A DNA stretch of 64,000 nucleotides, from positions 620,001 to 684,000 of the forward strand of contig NZ_JACVAA010000003.1 of NCBI RefSeq assembly GCF_014851565.1, in the 5' to 3' direction. The notes beneath the pieces are model-generated. The model saw only the letters and a program-made list of their open reading frames with translations. It did not search any database and was not told where the DNA came from. The position numbers and the translations under genes are program-made. Within the stretch, counting starts at the first letter, position 1. Each line of letters starts with the position of its first letter. Origin of the DNA: Pseudomonas sp. PDM15 (GTDB taxonomy: Bacteria > Pseudomonadota > Gammaproteobacteria > Pseudomonadales > Pseudomonadaceae). Of the stretch, positions 61,314 to 64,000 are shown piece after piece.

Positions 61314-63218
61314 TCAGAAAGTGGTTTTGAAGGTCAGGTAGACCGCGCCGCGGTCTTCGCCGCTGGCACCGCCACCGGAGAAGGACGAGTAGCCGCCGGC
61401 GTAGCAGGTGTAGCGCTGGGTGAGGTCAAGGGCGTTGGGGACCGCACCATCGTTGGCGCCGTCGTCGCACTTCTCGGCGTCGCCGAAGGAGTCCACGTAT
61501 TTGAGGTCGACGTAGTACTGGTTGTAGATGGCCGCGCTGACGCCCACGGAGTAGTTGCCGGTGTCCTCGGCGCCACCGGCGGCGACCGGGGAAACCCCGT
61601 CGATGCCGACGTTGATCGACAGCGGCGCGGAGAGGTCCACGCCCGGGAATACCTGGTACCAGGTCGGGGTGAAGTTGACGGCCACGCCCCAGTTGTCGCG
61701 GGTCGGCTTGTCGATGCCGTGGTAGCTGTCCTCGCCCTTGTACAGCGCCTGGTTCTTGCTATCGAGGCTCAGCAGGTTGCTGTAGTAGACCTCGCCGAGC
61801 AGGGTCGCGGCGTCGAACAGCGGCGTCTCGGGCAGGGCCACCAGGCCGTTGACCACCCAGTGCAGGGTGTCGCCGGTGGCGCTCATGCTCTCGCCTTCCT
61901 TGAGCGGGGCGTCGACGACGCCGGTGTCGGCGTTGCGCGGCGACAAGGGGCCGGCGCCGTTGACCAGCAGCGGGCTGTAGATGGCGGGAATGCTCGACAG
62001 CGGCATGCCGTGACGGATGTTCAGGTCGCTGCCGACGCTGATGCCGCCGATGTCCTTCGACAGGCTCAGGCCGTAGATATCGATGTCCTCGCCATAGGCC
62101 AGGCGATACGAGGTGGTCTCGATCGAGTTGCGCAGCCCCGGCACGCCACCGGCCAGGGTCAGGCCACGGGCGTCGAGCACGGCCTGCGGCAGGATGTCGG
62201 AGGTGTTGCGGTAGTAGAGGCCCAGGGTGCCATCCAGCCACTCCGGCGACCACTTGGCCATCACGCCCCAGTCGCCCCGATCGTCCGGGGTCAGGTCATC
62301 GCCACGGCGGATATTGGTCAGCGTGCCGTTCGGGCCGGCCAGACCCGGTCCGCCGGTGTGGCCGAGGATGAACGACTGGGCGCCCTCGCCGATCAGGTCG
62401 GAGGTGCCGTAGTAGGTGCCGGCCTCCGGCAGGCGCGCGGCGTCCCAGTTGAAGAAGTACTGGGCGCCGAAGGACCACTCGGAGTTGAGGGTGAAGCTGG
62501 TGGACAACTGGTTGCGCGGAACGAACAGCTCCTTGGCCTCGGTGCCTGGCGATGCGGCCAGCTTGGCCAGGTCCAGGCCGGACTGGCCGTAGCTGATCGA
62601 ATGCACCGGATTGAGCACGGTCTCGCCCCAGAACACGTTGTGCTGGCCGGCCTTCAGGCTGAGCAGCGATTCCTCGCCGACCTCGGTGCTGTAGAACACG
62701 AAGGCATCCAGAATCTCGCCGGACGGGCCGCTGTAGTAGCGCTGGGCGTAGCGGCTCAGGTGCGAGCTGCCGAACACTTCTGGGGCGGCAGGACGGCCAC
62801 CCCAGCCGGCAATGGACGAGTACGCGTCGTTACCGTTGACGAAGGGGTTGGAGCTGGAGCCGGTGTTGTCGTAAGCCTTGTCGTACCAGCTGGCGGTGCT
62901 GACGCGGAAGCCCGTGCGGTTCTGGTACACCACGTCGAGCTCGGTCAGCAGGTCGACGCGGTTGGTGATGTTGGTGCCGGCCTTGCGGAAGTTGTAGTCG
63001 CCGTCGTTGTTGTTCGGCGTGCCGAGCATGCGCGAATCGGCGCTCTCGGTGCGCAGGCCGTAGTTGTACTTGACGGTGTTGTCGAAGCGCACGGACCAGT
63101 CCGGGCTGCCGGTATCGACTTCGAAGGCCTGGGCGGCCGGCACGGCGGCCAGCATGACGGCCGTGGCCAACAGGCTTCGACGCAAGGGAAAGCGATGCTG
63201 CTTGTTATTGTTGTGCAT
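61314..63218 (-). CDS. DUF1302 family outer-membrane protein
   Basis: A 634-residue exported protein; signal peptide MHNNNKQHRFPLRRSLLATA then VMLAAVPAAQA-FEV. The mature start DTGSPDWSVRFDNTVKYNYG and repeated aromatic/Gly strands, ending GAVYLTFKTTF with a terminal Phe, indicate a beta-barrel in the outer membrane. It is the first gene of the DUF1302-DUF1329-YCF48-RND run. With its partners it may pass hydrophobic substrates across the outer membrane. A 14-base palindrome lies about 40 bases upstream. Confidence 0.92.
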   Translation of the reverse strand: MHNNNKQHRFPLRRSLLATAVMLAAVPAAQAFEVDTGSPDWSVRFDNTVKYNYGLRTESADSRMLGTPNNNDGDYNFRKAGTNITNRVDLLTELDVVYQNRTGFRVSTASWYDKAYDNTGSSSNPFVNGNDAYSSIAGWGGRPAAPEVFGSSHLSRYAQRYYSGPSGEILDAFVFYSTEVGEESLLSLKAGQHNVFWGETVLNPVHSISYGQSGLDLAKLAASPGTEAKELFVPRNQLSTSFTLNSEWSFGAQYFFNWDAARLPEAGTYYGTSDLIGEGAQSFILGHTGGPGLAGPNGTLTNIRRGDDLTPDDRGDWGVMAKWSPEWLDGTLGLYYRNTSDILPQAVLDARGLTLAGGVPGLRNSIETTSYRLAYGEDIDIYGLSLSKDIGGISVGSDLNIRHGMPLSSIPAIYSPLLVNGAGPLSPRNADTGVVDAPLKEGESMSATGDTLHWVVNGLVALPETPLFDAATLLGEVYYSNLLSLDSKNQALYKGEDSYHGIDKPTRDNWGVAVNFTPTWYQVFPGVDLSAPLSINVGIDGVSPVAAGGAEDTGNYSVGVSAAIYNQYYVDLKYVDSFGDAEKCDDGANDGAVPNALDLTQRYTCYAGGYSSFSGGGASGEDRGAVYLTFKTTF

Positions 63219-63259
63219 AGCGTTGACTCCGCTTTTTAGGGCTTACGACATGCCGCGCC

Positions 63260-63273
63260 CGCGACGCGTCGCG
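63260..63273. promoter_or_regulatory. 14-base palindrome upstream of the DUF1302 gene
   Basis: CGCGACGCGTCGCG is a perfect palindrome, 42 bases before the DUF1302 start, and is flanked by CCCGC/GCGGG. It is a candidate operator for the conduit operon. Confidence 0.45.
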
Positions 63274-63340
63274 AGAGCGGGTAATGGGGTGGTTGTCTTT
63301 CCTTGTTCGGTTGAAAAAAGTGCTGCTCGAGCTTCCGGCT

Positions 63341-63901
63341 TCAGCCCAGCAATGCCTGGATAAGCTCCTCGGCCTGCGGCCAGTCGCCATAGCCGGACGC
63401 CGGATTGAGGTGGCCGACCGCGCCCAGCTCGACCAGGGTCGCGCCCCAGTCACGCGCCATTTCGCGCACCGCCTCGAGGCTGGCCAGGTGGTCGTTGCTG
63501 CTGGCCGCGACGATGCTGGGGAACGGCAGCGGACCGCGCGGCAGCGGCGACCAGCCGTTGTCCTGCAACGTTTGCGGGCTCGGGTATTGCGGCGGCCAGG
63601 CGCTGTTCAGGTCTGGCGGAGTCGCCAGCAGCGCGCCGAGAATCGGTGCTGAACGAAGCGCGGCCCAGTGCACCGCCATCAGCACGCCGGCGCTATGGGC
63701 GACCAGCACCACCGGCCCCTCGATGCGCTCCAGCTCGCTCTGGATCGCCGCGACCCGTGCGGCCAGGCTGAGCTTGTCGGCCTGCAGCGGCGGCACCGTG
63801 CGGCAGTTGGACAGGCGTGCGGCGAGCCGGGTCTGCCAGTGGTCCGCAACGTGGTCGCGCAGGCCGGGGATGATGAGAACGGTGAAGTCTTTGCTGGCCA
63901 C
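63341..63901 (-). CDS. RBBP9/YdeN-type alpha/beta hydrolase
   Basis: A 186-residue serine hydrolase. TVLIIPGLRDHVADHWQTRL is the family N-terminus; LVAHSAGVL carries the nucleophile Ser70; GAVGHLNPASGYGDW holds the catalytic His, with the acid probably in ASSNDHLAS. Substrate unknown. GTG 63901 is chosen because AGGAG sits six bases upstream; the ATG at 63943 would add 14 unconserved residues. It is downstream of nothing visible in the window and upstream of the DUF1302 gene by about 120 bases on the same strand. Confidence 0.85.
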   Translation of the reverse strand: MASKDFTVLIIPGLRDHVADHWQTRLAARLSNCRTVPPLQADKLSLAARVAAIQSELERIEGPVVLVAHSAGVLMAVHWAALRSAPILGALLATPPDLNSAWPPQYPSPQTLQDNGWSPLPRGPLPFPSIVAASSNDHLASLEAVREMARDWGATLVELGAVGHLNPASGYGDWPQAEELIQALLG

Positions 63902-64000
63902 GCTGGGCTCCTGGACTGCCGGATCAATCGACGCGCGAGGCATCGGGTTGACCAGACAGTAGAGGCCGGGACCAGCGCAGGCTTCACATTAGGCGTCAGC

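Noticed and set aside
61137..63239. 700-residue open frame on the plus strand
   Set aside because: Antisense to DUF1302 and DUF1329 genes; Val/Gly/Ala-rich shadow frame.
1..64000. tRNA, rRNA, CRISPR, insertion sequences or attachment sites
   Set aside because: Looked for on both strands by eye; no cloverleaf, spaced direct-repeat array, transposase or integrase was recognised.

Overview
The window is high-GC chromosomal DNA from a Pseudomonas in or near the P. aeruginosa / P. alcaligenes / P. resinovorans lineage. The evidence is the gene content and order (flgBCDE-flgFGHIJKL, cheVR, flgA, flgMN, flgZ; dgt ... dacB, rlmKL, rmf, pyrD), sigma-54 and FliA flagellar promoters, an OprD porin, and codon use. 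I see no rRNA, tRNA, CRISPR array, insertion sequence or prophage.

Region 1 (1-5.5 kb, minus strand) is the start of a glycosylation locus directly downstream of flgL: a TPR/SEC-C/GT41 glycosyltransferase, then rfbF and the first codons of rfbG (CDP-sugar synthesis). The position next to flgL suggests flagellin glycosylation. Region 2 (3.8-15.5 kb, minus) holds the rod-hook-ring genes as two transcription units, flgBCDE and flgFGHIJKL. Each has its own consensus sigma-54 promoter, and a terminator lies between them. Region 3 (15.5-20 kb) has cheV-cheR (minus), then flgA, flgM, flgN and the c-di-GMP brake gene flgZ (plus). flgA has a sigma-54 promoter and flgM a near-perfect FliA promoter.

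Region 4 (20-35.3 kb) is housekeeping and metabolism: a PuuA-like ligase, a glutaredoxin-like protein, a DUF5610 protein with a FliA-like promoter, a KefB/C-type antiporter, TetR/GST, a periplasmic MBL hydrolase, an OprD porin, a sigma-54-dependent ammonium transporter, a yqjDEK-type envelope operon, a diguanylate cyclase, dgt and a FUSC protein. Region 5 (35.3-46.2 kb) carries a large sensor HD-GYP protein with an unusual insertion, yggL, dacB, rlmKL, rmf, pyrD and small conserved proteins.

Region 6 (46.4-64 kb) is more accessory. A monooxygenase / HSL-type hydrolase / SDR operon has a divergent AraC regulator and would fit a ketone-to-ester-to-acid/alcohol route. A second cassette encodes an outer-membrane DUF1302 protein, a periplasmic DUF1329 protein, a YCF48 beta-propeller and an MMPL/RND permease, with a SulP transporter tightly behind it; it looks like an envelope-spanning conduit for an unknown, probably hydrophobic, compound. 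An LTA-synthase-like sulfatase-fold protein follows. Cyclic-di-GMP recurs: FlgZ reads it, the GGDEF protein should make it and the HD-GYP protein may degrade it.
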